A DNA stretch of 57,127 nucleotides, taken from assembly GCA_902627055.1 (NCBI GenBank), contig CACOHS010000006.1:1-57127 (forward strand), read 5' to 3'. Shown here piece by piece: positions 19,084 through 28,087 of this stretch. The position numbers and the translations under genes are program-made. Under the pieces are notes generated by a model. That model ran no database searches. It had not been told where the DNA came from and was given only the letters and a program-made list of their open reading frames with translations. The DNA is from an uncultured SAR86 cluster bacterium (GTDB taxonomy: Bacteria; Pseudomonadota; Gammaproteobacteria; Magnimaribacterales; D2472). Every line of letters starts with the position of its first letter. Positions within the stretch are counted from its first letter, which is position 1.

Positions 19084-20465
19084 TAGCATCTATTAATTTG
19101 CACGCCGACCCGGGCCTTGATAGAGCGCTTAATAAACATCAAAAAACATTCGAAGATGTAGCATTAAAAATTTGGGATTGGGCAGAAGTCGGATATCAAG
19201 AGTACAAAAGTTCAGCGCTCTTGAAAGAGGAATTATTAGCAAATGGTTTCAGTATTCAATCAGGAGTTGCAGAAATTCCAACAGCATTCATTGCAGAATA
19301 CTCTAACGGAGGTCCAGTAATAGGAATTTTGGGAGAATATGATGCCCTGCCAGGATTAATGCAGACTGCATCACCATTTAAAGAGGAAAGAAATGATGTC
19401 ATTGCTGGTCATGCCTGTGGACATCATCTATTTGGTGCAGCATCTGCTTGGGCTGCCATATCAGTTAAAGAGTGGCTGATTGAAACTAATACTAAAGGAA
19501 CAATCAGGTTCTATGGTACTCCAGCAGAAGAAGGTGGTTCTGGAAAAGTATATATGGTTCGTGCGGGACTCTTCGACGATGTTGATGCGGTATTACACTG
19601 GCATCCTAGCAGTTCCAACGCAGCAAATGCTGAATCTTCAAATTCAAACAAATCTGCAAAGTTCAGGTTTACTGGTATTTCAGCACATGCTGCAGGATCT
19701 CCGCATAAGGGTCGATCTGCTTTAGATGGGGTTGAAGCTATGAACCTAATGGTAAATATGATGAGGGAGCACATACCTCAAGAGTCTAGAATCCACTACG
19801 TCATAACCAAAGGAGGTCTTGCTCCAAATGTAGTACCAGATCTGGCTGAGGTTTATTACTACGTTAGGCATCCTAAAAGAGAAAAAGTTCAAGAAATTTT
19901 TGATTGGGTGGTTGAAGCTGCAGAAGGTGCTGCTATTGGAACACAAACCAAAGTTTCCTATGAAGTGATGCACGGAAATTATTCGAAGCTTCCCAATCAA
20001 ACTCTTCAAAAGATAATGCACAAAAATCTTCTATCACGAGGTGGAATTAAGTATTCACAAAAAGAGAATGAATACGCGAAAAAAATTCATAAGACCTTGA
20101 TCTCTCCAGGTGGCAAGATTGGAGATCAAGAAAATATTAGGCCATATTCAACAAGTCATACATATGGCTCAACAGATGTGGGAGATGTAAGCTGGGTTGT
20201 TCCTCAGGCTGGTCTAAGAACGGCAACATGGGTCCCTGGAACTGCTGCTCATTCTTGGCAAGCAGTGTCTACAGGGGGTCATTCCATTGGTCTTAAGGGA
20301 ACGAAGCTAGCCGCTCAAGTGCTTGCTGACACTGCAAAAGATTTATATCTAAATCCAAAAATTATTGTATTAGCAAAAGATGAATACAAAGACAGAATTG
20401 GTAAAGATTTTCAGTATTATCCTTTGCTAGGAGATAGGGATCCCCCTTTGAATTACAGGAACTAA
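19029..20465 (+). CDS. Exported M20 family amidohydrolase (AbgB-like)
   Basis: A 478-residue zinc amidohydrolase with a signal peptide (ends near INLHADP). Metal-binding blocks include GEYDALPG near residue 103, [12 protein letters not shown] near 126, the EE of PAEEGGSG near 166, and HWHPSSSN near 195. The dimerisation domain begins about [21 protein letters not shown]. It matches the M20D branch that includes p-aminobenzoyl-glutamate hydrolase and N-acyl-amino-acid amidohydrolases. Periplasmic location is predicted, unlike cytoplasmic AbgB. I keep the start at 19029, inside the thiolase gene, because any later start would lose the signal peptide. TonB receptor 2 follows 90 nt downstream and probably shares its substrate. 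Confidence 0.92.
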   Translation: MYRIKSKTLIKSSTIIALIASINLHADPGLDRALNKHQKTFEDVALKIWDWAEVGYQEYKSSALLKEELLANGFSIQSGVAEIPTAFIAEYSNGGPVIGILGEYDALPGLMQTASPFKEERNDVIAGHACGHHLFGAASAWAAISVKEWLIETNTKGTIRFYGTPAEEGGSGKVYMVRAGLFDDVDAVLHWHPSSSNAANAESSNSNKSAKFRFTGISAHAAGSPHKGRSALDGVEAMNLMVNMMREHIPQESRIHYVITKGGLAPNVVPDLAEVYYYVRHPKREKVQEIFDWVVEAAEGAAIGTQTKVSYEVMHGNYSKLPNQTLQKIMHKNLLSRGGIKYSQKENEYAKKIHKTLISPGGKIGDQENIRPYSTSHTYGSTDVGDVSWVVPQAGLRTATWVPGTAAHSWQAVSTGGHSIGLKGTKLAAQVLADTAKDLYLNPKIIVLAKDEYKDRIGKDFQYYPLLGDRDPPLNYRN

Positions 20466-20503
20466 TTTTTAATTTTTCACTCAAAAATTAATCAATTTTA
20501 AGA

Positions 20504-20516
20504 TGACAAATTGTCA
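20504..20516. promoter_or_regulatory. Candidate operator: 13-bp perfect palindrome before TonB receptor 2
   Basis: TGACAAATTGTCA is perfectly symmetric about its central base and ends 38 nt before the receptor ATG. Its right half TTGTCA can also serve as a -35 with CATAAG (20534-20539) 17 nt downstream. The 8-mer AATTGTCA also occurs before TonB receptor 1. Binding by a repressor is inferred only. Confidence 0.4.
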
Positions 20517-20554
20517 GCATATTGATATATTTTCATAAGTTTTAGGGGAAAATT

Positions 20555-23482
20555 ATGAAAATATTAAAATTATCTTTTTTATTGGTTCTAGCTATTACAT
20601 TTAATGTTAATACTTTTGCTCAAGAGAGTGATGCTGAAAACATAGAAGAAGTCGTTGTTGTTGGCTCTCAAATCAAAGGAGCAAAGATTACGGGAGCTTT
20701 ACCAGTCTCAGTTATTTCAAGTGAAGACATTGAATCATTAGGTGTAGACTCTGGTGATGAACTCCTTGATAACATTGCTGAATTAGGGCAAAACACATTC
20801 AATCAGAATGAATTCAGTGGTGGTTACAATGCTTCAAGAGGAGACATTGGAGCTTTCAATTTAAGAGACATTGGTACGGGTAATACTCTTACACTTTTAA
20901 ACGGCAGAAGGATAATCACTTCACCGGGCTACCAAACTGAACCCATTCTTGGTGGATCAATGCCTGTATTCACCACAAACTCTAATGCTATTCCTGTTAA
21001 CGGGGCAGATAGAATTGAGATTCTCAGAGACGGTGCTTCAGCTATTTACGGTGCTGATGCATTGGCTGGAGTAGTGAATACAGTCCTTAAAACAAATTTT
21101 GTTGGTACAAGAGTCAGATATAAACTCAGTGGGTACGAGCATTTTGATGCGAGAGACCAAAAACTGAGTATCCAATGGGGTCAAGATTTTGATAATACAA
21201 ATGTTTCTGTTTATTTTGATGCTTTTAGAAGAGCTGAGATAAGAGGAAATGAGGATCCTAAATGGTTAGCTCAAGATGCTAGAGTTTCTCCTGGCTTAGG
21301 GAAATTTGAAGGAACTGCTTGGGATGATACCTCTTGGAGAAATACCAACGCTGCATCGCCATATGGAATTTGGCATGGGGGTGGAAGCAGATATATTCAT
21401 ACTAGACCTAACACTGGAAACTGTGCTTACACTGGAACTGGTGGAGATACATGTTTATACCTAAGCACTTCAACAAATCCATCTACATCATTAAGAGCTA
21501 AATATAATGAAACTAGGTGGATGAGGCCTGATCTAAAAAGAGAAAATCTTTTCGTTTTTGTAAACACAGAACTTGATAGTGGCATTGAGGCTTACACCGA
21601 AATTGGTTACTACCATTCTTTTGCTACGCAGCAACTTTATGGAGGCACGACCTTAGGTGCAGGATCATGTGCTAAAACAGGTTCATGTACACAGCCACTT
21701 TTGGTGCCTTTATCAAACTATTGGTTAAATCAACTGGTAGACAGTAGCGGAAATAAACTAGTGGATTCATCTCAAATCAAAAATGGCCTTGGATTATTTA
21801 AATCAAGACACAGATTTGATGCGCCTAGAGGATATGATTCTGACAGAGTAACTTTAAGGTTCCTGCAAGGCTTCAGAGGAACTATAGGAGATTGGGATTG
21901 GGATACAGCAATACTATGGTCAGATGCCAAGTCAAAGCAAAAGAATAAAAATAGACAATCTATGACATTACTTAATCAAGCATTGGCGCTATCTACTCCA
22001 AATGCATATAACCCATTTTGTGGCGGGGGATGTAGTGATGAGAGCTCATTTACTATAGATATATTTAGAGAAAATACTACAAATCTATTCTTAATGGATT
22101 TTAAACTTTCCAATAACAATGTATTTGAAATGCCTGCGGGACCAGTTGCTGCCCTAATCGGTTTTGAGGCAAGAGATGAAGAGTATACTGATGGCAGAGA
22201 CCCAAGGATTGATGGAACAATTCCTTATGTTGTTCCTGCTGGACCAAAAGCTGGACTTACATTCCCTCTTATCTCTGATGTTGTAAATTCAAGTGCAACT
22301 CCGGCCTCAAGTGGTTCGCGATCAACAAGTTCGTTTTTTGGAGAATTACAAATCCCCCTTCATGAAACAGTTGATGCACAATTGGCTGTAAGATACGAAG
22401 ATTCTGATGACTATGGAGATGCTACTGTTGGAAAATTTGCTATTGGATGGCAACCACTTGATCAGGTTAAATTACGCTACTCAGCATCTGAAACATTCAG
22501 GGCTCCTGCATTAATCCTAGTAAATGAAGGATTTTTAGGAAGAAGCACATCCACAAATGATGCTCTTTTAGAGTATGCAAGTGGAGTTGATTATGATTCC
22601 TACTCAATGCAAAGAGTTACAGAAGGTAATCCTGGCCTTAAACCTGAACTTGGTGAAAATGAATCATGGGGTCTTGTATTAGAGCCTATTGATAATCTAA
22701 TTATTACACTTGATCAATGGTCTATTGAAACAGAAGACACTGTAGGAATATTTGGTATGACCAACGCAATTTTACTCGATACTCTTATAAGAGCCGAGGG
22801 AGGTGCAAGTGAGTGCATTGGAAACCCCAATGTAATTCGTAATCCTGTAGCTGAAGACAGTGTAGATTGGGCTGCAGCTGGATTATGCCCAGCGGGTCTT
22901 GTTGAAAAGGTTAATGATTATTACGTAAATGGTGATACGAGAACTATTGAAGGTTTTGATACAAGCGTGATCTATTCTATAGATACTGATTTCGGAGCAT
23001 TTTCTGCAAAACTAGTGAATGTTCATTATGATACCAAAAATCAAGAAGCTGGGGGAGACGCAAAAAGGCTCAGCGATGCTGGTCAACCTGGTGGAACATT
23101 AGCTGGCGTAGCACCAGTTAGAGGTGTTAACGATCTTCTTGGTTTAAATGGTTCAATTGAAGATAAATACACTATGAAACTTTCATGGAAAAATGGTCCC
23201 TACCAAGTACTCGTATCTGGAACTCAATGGGGAGAATTCTTTGAATCAGCTCATACAGAGACAATCGATGGTGAAAGAGTTATGTGGACGGTTGATTCAA
23301 TGACCATGATTAATGTAACTCTCGGATATACATTTAAAAATGATCTAAGAGTTAGACTGCAAGTTAAAAATATCGAAGATGAAAGAGCGCCACTTGCGGA
23401 TGAAACTTTCAGTATGTTTTGGGGAGACCTTCATACAGACTACGGAAGAAACTTTAGTTTAGAATTCTATAAAAAATTCTAA
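20555..23482 (+). CDS. TonB-dependent outer membrane receptor 2
   Basis: A 975-residue receptor with a signal peptide ending in NTFAQE, a TonB-box-like IEEVVVVGSQIKG near residue 30, and a plug with LPVSVISSEDIESLG, TLTLLNGRRI, ADRIEILRDGASAIYGADALAGVVN. The barrel ends with LEFYKKF. A strong AGGGGA ribosome binding site precedes the ATG. It lies between an exported M20 amidohydrolase and a run of an alpha/beta-hydrolase-fold protein, an SLC13 carrier and gamma-glutamyltransferase on the same strand, which suggests uptake of an amide-linked organic compound. The ligand is not known. A terminator follows within 20 nt. Confidence 0.95.
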   Translation: MKILKLSFLLVLAITFNVNTFAQESDAENIEEVVVVGSQIKGAKITGALPVSVISSEDIESLGVDSGDELLDNIAELGQNTFNQNEFSGGYNASRGDIGAFNLRDIGTGNTLTLLNGRRIITSPGYQTEPILGGSMPVFTTNSNAIPVNGADRIEILRDGASAIYGADALAGVVNTVLKTNFVGTRVRYKLSGYEHFDARDQKLSIQWGQDFDNTNVSVYFDAFRRAEIRGNEDPKWLAQDARVSPGLGKFEGTAWDDTSWRNTNAASPYGIWHGGGSRYIHTRPNTGNCAYTGTGGDTCLYLSTSTNPSTSLRAKYNETRWMRPDLKRENLFVFVNTELDSGIEAYTEIGYYHSFATQQLYGGTTLGAGSCAKTGSCTQPLLVPLSNYWLNQLVDSSGNKLVDSSQIKNGLGLFKSRHRFDAPRGYDSDRVTLRFLQGFRGTIGDWDWDTAILWSDAKSKQKNKNRQSMTLLNQALALSTPNAYNPFCGGGCSDESSFTIDIFRENTTNLFLMDFKLSNNNVFEMPAGPVAALIGFEARDEEYTDGRDPRIDGTIPYVVPAGPKAGLTFPLISDVVNSSATPASSGSRSTSSFFGELQIPLHETVDAQLAVRYEDSDDYGDATVGKFAIGWQPLDQVKLRYSASETFRAPALILVNEGFLGRSTSTNDALLEYASGVDYDSYSMQRVTEGNPGLKPELGENESWGLVLEPIDNLIITLDQWSIETEDTVGIFGMTNAILLDTLIRAEGGASECIGNPNVIRNPVAEDSVDWAAAGLCPAGLVEKVNDYYVNGDTRTIEGFDTSVIYSIDTDFGAFSAKLVNVHYDTKNQEAGGDAKRLSDAGQPGGTLAGVAPVRGVNDLLGLNGSIEDKYTMKLSWKNGPYQVLVSGTQWGEFFESAHTETIDGERVMWTVDSMTMINVTLGYTFKNDLRVRLQVKNIEDERAPLADETFSMFWGDLHTDYGRNFSLEFYKKF

Positions 23483-23500
23483 TACTTTTTTTAGGAATAT

Positions 23501-23527
23501 AAAAAAGGGGGCTTACGCTCCCTTTTT
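23501..23527 (+). terminator. Rho-independent terminator of TonB receptor 2
   Basis: A GGGGGC / GCTCCC stem with one G-U pair, a 4-nt loop, an A6 tract before and T5 after. It ends 7 nt before the start of the next gene. Confidence 0.85.
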
Positions 23528-23533
23528 ATTGAT

Positions 23534-24394
23534 ATGAAAAAAATATCTATTTTATTAGTAATGCTCCTCTGTACTCTCGAAGTAAAAAGCGAGAATATTT
23601 TTATTTTTTCACATAATTCTTTCTCGGAAATACCTGTTTTTTATGTTACGCCAGAAAAGATTACCAAAGACACTAGGTTAGTCGTTGTAATGCATGGGAG
23701 AAAAAGAAATGGCAAGCAATATAGAGATCAATGGAGACAAAAAGCAAAAGAATTAAATTTGTTTGTTCTTGTCCCTCAATTTAGTGAAACAAATTTTCCA
23801 GGTGTTTATAGATTTAATTATGGGAATGTTTTTACAGAAGATAATCAACTTCTACCATCGGATAAGCATTTATTTTCCATAATTGACCCTCTTGTAAAAT
23901 TTTCTTTAAAAAAATTCAAAATCAGATCAGATCATTGGGGTATTTATGGTCATGGGGCAGGTGCGCATTTTGTTCATAGGTACCTACTTCATTATCCAGA
24001 GGCAACTCATACTTTGGCAATTGCTGCGAATTTAGGTTGGTATTTATCTATGACTGATCAAGAGTGGCCATTTGGTTTAACCAATTCAAATATTGATGAT
24101 GGAAAGCTAAAAAAAGCTTTTAGTAAATATTTTCTACTTATGCTTGGAAGATCTGATACATCTACAAAGCCTAACTCAGAGTATGTAAAAAAGCACTGGG
24201 ATACTATTAATCTTCAAGGAGAGCATAGATTAGCCAGAGGGAGAAACTTTTTTGAATCTGCTGTTGCTAAATCAAAAGATGTAAATCAATTTTTTAAATG
24301 GGGGATGGTTGAAGTTCCCACAAAAAAAGGTCATGGTAATACTGAGCAAATGGTGCCATATGCAGCTGAAATGTTTTACGCAAGATTAAAATAA
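23534..24394 (+). CDS. Exported alpha/beta-hydrolase-fold protein lacking the usual nucleophile Ser
   Basis: A 286-residue protein with a signal peptide ending near LEVKSEN. The fold is that of PHB-depolymerase/esterase-like hydrolases: VVVMHGRKRNGKQYRD with the oxyanion block near residue 55, LNLFVLVPQF near 80, the elbow WGIYGHGAGAHFVHRYL near 135-151 and a late KKGHGN carrying the possible catalytic His. The elbow normally reads GHSAG; here the codon is GGG, so Ser is replaced by Gly. It may be an inactive, binding-only relative or use another residue. The ATG lies 7 nt after a terminator with no ribosome binding site visible. Its stop overlaps the SLC13 start by 1 nt. Confidence 0.75.
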   Translation: MKKISILLVMLLCTLEVKSENIFIFSHNSFSEIPVFYVTPEKITKDTRLVVVMHGRKRNGKQYRDQWRQKAKELNLFVLVPQFSETNFPGVYRFNYGNVFTEDNQLLPSDKHLFSIIDPLVKFSLKKFKIRSDHWGIYGHGAGAHFVHRYLLHYPEATHTLAIAANLGWYLSMTDQEWPFGLTNSNIDDGKLKKAFSKYFLLMLGRSDTSTKPNSEYVKKHWDTINLQGEHRLARGRNFFESAVAKSKDVNQFFKWGMVEVPTKKGHGNTEQMVPYAAEMFYARLK

Positions 24395-25831
24395 TGCAAG
24401 CCTATAAAAAAAGAGGTTTTTGGATTGGTTTAGCAGCCTTCTTTTTTGTACTTTTTTTACCTAATCCAGAATCTCTTTCTTCTGTTGGGTGGGCTGTTGC
24501 TGCAGTAACATTATTAATGGCTATTTGGTGGGCTACTGAGGCAGTTCCAGTGGCTGTGACTGCACTTTTGCCTCTTGCATGCTTTCCAATGCTTGGAGTA
24601 ACAGACTTTAAAACTGCCGCCCTTCCCTATGCTAATCCAAATATCTATTTGTTTATGGGTGGCTTTATTTTAGCTTTAGGAATTGAGTCCTCAGGTCTTC
24701 ATAAACGTCTTGCATTAAAAATGCTTATTGCAGTTGGTAATAGCGGAGCTAAGCTTGTTGGCGGTTTCATGTTGGTTGCAGCATCAATTAGTATGTGGGT
24801 AATGAATACTTCTACAACATTAATGCTCCTCCCCATAGGTTTAGCTGTTTGTGCTAGTGTCGCAGAAACAATTCCAAATTTTTCTCAAAAAGATAGAAGG
24901 AATTTTGAAATTTCACTTTTGCTGGGCATAGCATATGCTGCATCCATTGGTGGAATGTCTACTTTAGTTGGAACAGCTCCAAACATAATATTTGTTGGTT
25001 TTATGCAAGAAACATATGGTCTCGAAATCTCATTTACTGATTGGATGAAGCTTGGAGTTCCAATAGCAACAATAATGTTATTAGCTTCATGGTATGCAAT
25101 TACAAAAATTGTCTATCCTGTAAATTTTATAGCAAGCATTGAAACTAAGCTTCAGCTTCAAAATATGCTCAGCGATTTAGGTCCTCTTGGCAAAGATGAA
25201 AAGAAAGTTTTAATTATTTTTTCTTTGGCTGCCAGTGCATGGATGTTTAGAACATTACTTGATAATTATGTCCCATTTTCTGGTTTAACGGATGCTGGAA
25301 TTGCGATAATTGCAGCTTTGAGTTTCTTTTTAATTCCATCAGAAAATCAGAAAACTGATCTGCTTACTTGGGAACAAGCTAATAAACTTCCATGGGGATT
25401 GCTTGTTTTGTTTGGAGGAGGTTTATCTCTTGCCGCATCAATTGGTTCATCAGGGCTAGGTGGATGGATAGGACAAGGACTCACAATCTTAGAAAACGTG
25501 CCGCCAATTGTACTTATATTAGCAGTAGCAACAATGATAATATTTTTGACTGAAATTACATCCAATGTGGCAACAACCTCAACTTTCTTACCTGTTGTTG
25601 GTGCTGTTGCTGTAGCTTTAGGTATTGCTCCAGTAGCTTTAACAATTCCTGTGGTTCTAGCTGCAAGTTGTGCTTTCATGCTTCCAGTTGCTACCCCCCC
25701 CCAACGCAATTGTGTTTGGTTCAGGTAAGTTGACTATCCCAGATATGATAAGAGCTGGTTTTGCATTAAATATTATTGGAATATTTTTAGTTACTATTTT
25801 TGCATTTTATTTAGCTCCAATGATATTTTGA
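24394..25831 (+). CDS. SLC13/DASS-family sodium:dicarboxylate carrier, frameshifted at a C9 run
   Basis: An inner membrane carrier for dicarboxylates or related anions. The open frame from 24394 stops at 25728 after ATPPQRNCVWFR. Reading eight instead of nine C's at 25694-25702 gives ATPPNAIVFGSGKLTIPDM, the conserved end of the family, and continues to a stop at 25831, total about 478 residues. Both family motif regions are present: MNTSTTLMLLP near residue 137 and EITSNVATTSTFLPV near 388. About 11 hydrophobic segments are evident. It overlaps the upstream hydrolase-fold gene by 1 nt and is followed closely by gamma-glutamyltransferase. The indel is most likely a sequence error, though loss of function cannot be ruled out. 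Confidence 0.88.
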
Positions 25832-25836
25832 TATTT

Positions 25837-27540
25837 ATGGCTTATAAAAAATCAATTTTTTTAATTTTATTTCTAGCCTCAAATTCTTGGGCGCAAGTTA
25901 GCTATATTGATTATCCATCACCCTTCCATTCAACGATTGGAAAATCAGGAATGGTTGTTTCTCAAAGTCAAGCTTCTTCAGATATGGGTGTTGAAATTTT
26001 AAAAATGGGTGGTAATGCCGTTGATGCAGCTGTTGCAGTTGGATTTTCTCTTGCAATAACTCTCCCTAGAGCAGGAAACCTAGGTGGTGGAGGTTTTATG
26101 CTTATTTATTTAAGCGACGAGCAAAAAACTATTGCGGTAGATTTCAGGAGCTCTGCGCCGATTAATCTTTCAGAGAAAGATTTCATATTTCTGAAAAATA
26201 ATTATGATCAAAGAAGGTATGGCTATAAAGCATCAGCCGTGCCAGGAACAGTGGCAGGTCTATTAGAGACACACAAACGATATGGTAAATTGCCACTCAG
26301 AAAAATCCTCCTACCAGTTATTTCACAAGCAAAAAAAGGAATATACGTCAGCTATGATTTCAATCAAGCCATTGGAAGTGCTGAGCAATTAACATTAGAT
26401 AGTGAGTCTAAAAATATTTATTTTAAAGATAAAGTTCCATTGAAAGAACATACCCTTATAAAACGACCTGATTTAGCATGGACATTAAATGAAATTTCTA
26501 AAGATGGTCAAAAAGCTTTTTACACAGGATCAATTTCAAAAAAAATTGTTGAAGCTATGCAACAAAACAATGGATATATTACTACAAAGGATCTCGAGAA
26601 TTATCAACCAAGATTCTCTCAACCAATACAGACGAGTTATAGAGACTTCAAAGTCATTGCACACCCACCTCCAGCTGGGGGAGCCGCAGTGCTGCTTGAA
26701 GGATTAAATATTATTGAAAACTTTGAAATTGATAAAATGGGTCCAAACTCAGCAAAGTTTGTTCATATATTTGCAGAGGCATTGCAACGAGGACATATGG
26801 ATCGATCTAGATTTATGGGAGATCCTCAATTTTATAATGTGCCAATAGAAAAAATTATCTCAAAGCAAAGAGCTGAATCTCTTGCTAAAGATATAAATGT
26901 AAATTTGGTTACAAAATCAAAATCAATTAATCCAGAATCATTATTTGAAGAGGGAGAGAATACAACTCATTATTCAATTATTGATAATGATGGAAATGTT
27001 GTCTCTAATACTTATACATTAGGATACTCTTTTGGATCAGGAGTAACTATTCCTGGCACTGGAATTCTTCTTAATAATCAAATGAATAACTTTGCATATC
27101 AATATGGAGATCCCGAAGTAAGAGATCGATCAGCGAGTATTGGTAATAGATTTGAGCCCGGAAAAAGACCAATGAGCACCATGTCTCCAATAATTGTTTT
27201 TGATAAGAATGATTCTATTAAGCTTATTACTGGATCTCCAGGCGGCGCTTTGATTCCAGCTGCTATTTTAAGGGTAGTAACTGGAGTTATAGACTTTGAT
27301 TTAAATCTAGGTGAAGCATCTATGTTGCCGAGAATCCATAAAGATTGGCCATATGAAAATTTGCTGCTTGAAAGGGGTTTTAGCAAAGATACTCATAATC
27401 TTCTTGAATCCTTTGGTCATGAGATCGAAGAATCAAAAACAATGGGTTCAACTCAGAGCATTTTAATATCCTCAAAAGGTGTTGAGGGGTTTGCTGATCT
27501 TAGAAGACCTAATGCAGGGGTGGCTATTCAGAATGATTAA
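25837..27540 (+). CDS. ggt: Gamma-glutamyltransferase
   Basis: This periplasmic N-terminal nucleophile hydrolase cleaves gamma-glutamyl bonds, as in glutathione. The protein has 567 residues from the ATG at 25837, with a signal peptide (MAYKKSIFLILFLASNSWA); the TTG at 25828 is less likely. Visible family blocks are GMVVSQSQASSDMGVEIL, GNAVDAAVAVGF, NLGGGGFML, the TTHYSIID self-cleavage site with its catalytic Thr near residue 376, GILLNNQMNNF, PMSTMSPIIV and TGSPGG. Product glutamate might be carried by the adjacent SLC13 protein, although that is inference. Its 3' end overlaps the EthD-like gene by 8 nt. Confidence 0.96.
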   Translation: MAYKKSIFLILFLASNSWAQVSYIDYPSPFHSTIGKSGMVVSQSQASSDMGVEILKMGGNAVDAAVAVGFSLAITLPRAGNLGGGGFMLIYLSDEQKTIAVDFRSSAPINLSEKDFIFLKNNYDQRRYGYKASAVPGTVAGLLETHKRYGKLPLRKILLPVISQAKKGIYVSYDFNQAIGSAEQLTLDSESKNIYFKDKVPLKEHTLIKRPDLAWTLNEISKDGQKAFYTGSISKKIVEAMQQNNGYITTKDLENYQPRFSQPIQTSYRDFKVIAHPPPAGGAAVLLEGLNIIENFEIDKMGPNSAKFVHIFAEALQRGHMDRSRFMGDPQFYNVPIEKIISKQRAESLAKDINVNLVTKSKSINPESLFEEGENTTHYSIIDNDGNVVSNTYTLGYSFGSGVTIPGTGILLNNQMNNFAYQYGDPEVRDRSASIGNRFEPGKRPMSTMSPIIVFDKNDSIKLITGSPGGALIPAAILRVVTGVIDFDLNLGEASMLPRIHKDWPYENLLLERGFSKDTHNLLESFGHEIEESKTMGSTQSILISSKGVEGFADLRRPNAGVAIQND

Positions 27541-28087
27541 AGCGTTAGCATTCATTTATAAAAAGAAGGGTCTATCTGATGATGATTTCAAGAATTATTA
27601 TGAAAACAATCATGCGCCATTAGCAACTTCTCTGCTAACTTTTGAAGGTTATGAAAGGAATTTCATTAATGCTAATATCAATCCTCTATTCGCTTCTCTA
27701 GGATCAATCAGTATTTTTCAATATCAATCTATAGAATCGCTTAATGAGATTGAGGAGCAAATGTCTTCAGATGCTGGAGATACTCTAAGAGAAGATGAGC
27801 TTAAATTTATGGATGTTACAAAAAACTATTTTGTTCTGACTAAGTCCAATCAATTAACTGAGCAGAAATTCAAAAAAAAGATTTTTTATCCTTGTTACGA
27901 TGAGGATGATTTAGATTCTTTAAATTCTTATGAAGGTTTGAAAAAAATCTCTGACAACATAATTCTTGAATCAACTGAAATGTTTGGGATTGCTGAATAT
28001 GGAATCACTCAAAAAGCTGAGTTTGATGCTTTAAAAAAATTGACTCAGGAGCATCCTAAATCAATCATTACCTCTTGTGTTTCCTAA
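27533..28087 (+). CDS. EthD-like dimeric alpha/beta-barrel protein
   Basis: The likely start is the ATG at 27533, giving 184 residues; an ORF from 27479 is an artefact of an in-frame alternative start inside ggt. The first 95 residues, ALAFIYKKKGLSDDDFKNYYENNHAPLA and onward, match the EthD domain of the dimeric alpha-beta barrel superfamily, found in ether degradation and in polyketide cyclisation. A second, weaker repeat is possible in residues 100-184. No signal peptide. It is translationally coupled to ggt by an 8-nt overlap and converges with gltX by 4 nt. The substrate is unknown. Confidence 0.72.
   Translation: MIKALAFIYKKKGLSDDDFKNYYENNHAPLATSLLTFEGYERNFINANINPLFASLGSISIFQYQSIESLNEIEEQMSSDAGDTLREDELKFMDVTKNYFVLTKSNQLTEQKFKKKIFYPCYDEDDLDSLNSYEGLKKISDNIILESTEMFGIAEYGITQKAEFDALKKLTQEHPKSIITSCVS

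Noticed and set aside
27479-27532. Longer N-terminus of the EthD-like protein from 27479
   Set aside because: The added residues come from out-of-frame ggt sequence; EthD homology begins at MIKALAFIYKKKG, ATG 27533.
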